From positions 310,001 to 374,000 of the forward strand of contig NZ_JAFBBP010000001.1 of NCBI RefSeq assembly GCF_016907275.1: a stretch of 64,000 bases of DNA, read 5' to 3'. Positions 63,217 to 64,000 of this stretch are shown here, piece by piece (positions within the stretch are counted from its first letter, which is position 1; the number at the start of each line of letters is the position of its first letter). The DNA is from Micromonospora luteifusca. Lineage in GTDB: Bacteria; Actinomycetota; Actinomycetes; Mycobacteriales; Micromonosporaceae. Below the pieces are notes generated by a model, which made no database searches, was not told the DNA's origin, and was given only the letters and a program-made list of their open reading frames with translations. The position numbers were made by a program, and so were the translations under genes.

Positions 63217-63438
63217 TTACCGATACGAGTGGTGACTCTCGTCAGCGTGGGTGAGGCGACCCTCCTGGTCGAAACGGAGGCGACCGCTGGTCAGGCGACG
63301 TGCAGCCCGTACCGGAGTAGTTTTGTCAATCTTTTCGGTGGGTCGGCCGTAGCCGAGCCGCTCCAGGCCGGCGCGCAACAGCCGCTCCTCGTCCACGCTC
63401 GACATGCCGTGCAGCACGTGGACGAAGACGTTGGCCAC
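63217..63438 (-). CDS. Short ORF of unknown function, possibly a gene remnant
   Basis: A 73-residue frame (MANVFVHVLHGMSSVDEER onward) from a GTG at 63438. The middle, SVDEERLLRAGLERLGYGRPTEKID, looks coding, but the frame is stopped about 22 codons upstream of the GTG and there is no proper ribosome site. It may be a damaged protein gene. No family is recognised. Confidence 0.35.
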   Translation of the reverse strand: MANVFVHVLHGMSSVDEERLLRAGLERLGYGRPTEKIDKTTPVRAARRLTSGRLRFDQEGRLTHADESHHSYR

Positions 63439-63526
63439 CTCCTCCGGCGGTACCTCCTCGAAGGCCGGTGACGAGACCAGGGAGGGCCAGCTTGGCGGTC
63501 ACCCGACTGGTGGAGCGCGCCCCGGC

Positions 63527-63552
63527 CGTACGACGATCTTGGAAGTCGTACG
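63527..63552. repeat. Inverted repeat in the promoter of the last gene
   Basis: The arms CGTACGAC and GTCGTACG are separated by 10 bases and end 20 bases before the ATG at 63573. It could be an operator or an mRNA leader hairpin. Confidence 0.4.
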
Positions 63553-63572
63553 TCTGAGGCAGGATGTGCGCC

Positions 63573-64000
63573 ATGACAACGCAACACCAGCACCTGGTCT
63601 ACGGCCACTCCACGGCGCACGACTGCCTCGCCTTCGCCGACGCCGGCACCGCGACCGAGGAGGCCGCGGAGATCCAGGCGCTCGCCGCCGCGCGAACCTG
63701 GGGCGAGGCCCGCCAGGTCCGGATGACCCACCTGTGGAACCCCGCCGGCCCCGAATACCACGAGCCGGAGGACGGGTACGCCGACGACAAGCCCTTCGAC
63801 ATCACCGAAGTGGGTGCGGTCGCGGACGGAAACTGGCCGCGGCTGGTCACCGAGCGGGCGTTCACGGTGCTGCCGCAGGACCTGCAGGACCGGTACGGCA
63901 AGCGCCAGGTCACCGTGCACAACGGCGACTACCTCGAAATCGCGGTCGCCGGTGAGGGCGAGCTGGTTGCGGAGCTGCGTGAACGCGGCTACGAGGTGAC
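63573..64000 (+). CDS. Protein of unknown function, N-terminal part (runs off window)
   Basis: From ATG 63573 the frame is open to the end of the window, 142 codons with G/C-rich third positions. The protein begins MTTQHQHLVYGHSTAHDCLAF and has AAARTWGEARQVRMTHLWNPAGPEYHEP. I recognise no domain. There is no signal peptide or membrane segment. Confidence 0.7.
   Translation, partial: MTTQHQHLVYGHSTAHDCLAFADAGTATEEAAEIQALAAARTWGEARQVRMTHLWNPAGPEYHEPEDGYADDKPFDITEVGAVADGNWPRLVTERAFTVLPQDLQDRYGKRQVTVHNGDYLEIAVAGEGELVAELRERGYEV

Overview
This is a high-GC actinobacterial chromosome segment, most likely from a Micromonospora-like member of the Micromonosporaceae. The signs are strong G/C bias at third codon positions, many GTG starts, many four-base ATGA/GTGA overlaps within operons, an F420-type luciferase-like oxidoreductase, type VII secretion-type small proteins and many secreted proteases. 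The genus is an inference. No rRNA gene, canonical tRNA gene, transposase or CRISPR array was found.

Layout. 1-8.5 kb: the N-terminus of a Ser/Thr kinase, an F420-dependent oxidoreductase, then a three-gene + strand operon (membrane acyltransferase, alanine/serine racemase, D-Ala-D-X ligase) that looks like a VanG/VanC-type operon whose membrane-bound VanT is split into two genes. It converges on a - strand operon encoding a PAP2 phosphatase, an OmpR-type regulator, a sensor kinase and a lipoprotein, so the area reads as a cell-envelope module. 8.8-15.2 kb: a 1470-residue secreted subtilase flanked by two paralogous winged-helix regulators, then a VOC protein. 15.3-22 kb: a formate module (OFA-family transporter, NrfD-type membrane anchor, iron-sulfur subunit, catalytic subunit). 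The catalytic gene is read through an in-frame TGA as selenocysteine, and a SECIS hairpin follows at the Escherichia coli spacing.

22-29.1 kb: a lipoprotein, an ABC transporter, an ASCH protein and a NUDIX protein, then about 630 bases without a normal gene. This stretch holds a tandem array of structured elements interpreted as Ro-binding Y RNAs: two with circularly permuted tRNA mimicry, one with only a T-arm, and one minimal stem. A TROVE/vWA (Ro60/Rsr) gene follows directly. 29-38 kb: an MFS-ArsR efflux cassette bounded by 123-base direct repeats derived from the 3' end of an XRE-type regulator gene, then DUF1330, a LppX/LprG-like lipoprotein, a beta-propeller protein, a LysR/MFS divergent pair, a small lipoprotein and a VOC protein.

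38.5-48.4 kb: two membrane proteins with a NarL-type two-component system, a TrmB/LuxR-type regulator facing a second 1288-residue subtilase, a DUF1275 protein and a GntR regulator. 48.4-55.7 kb: one - strand operon for a five-subunit oligopeptide ABC transporter with a gamma-glutamyltransferase-family enzyme. It probably answers to the GntR regulator, because both promoters share a TGTATACGA core. 55.8-60.2 kb: a TetR/NAD(P)-binding divergent pair with a perfect operator, a secreted S33 tripeptidyl aminopeptidase and its TrmB/LuxR-type regulator. 60.3-62.5 kb: a type VII secretion-style polymorphic toxin operon (YbaB-like, EspC-like, effector with a low-GC C-terminus, candidate immunity gene). 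The end holds a Uma2 nuclease, an uncertain short ORF and the start of an unknown gene.
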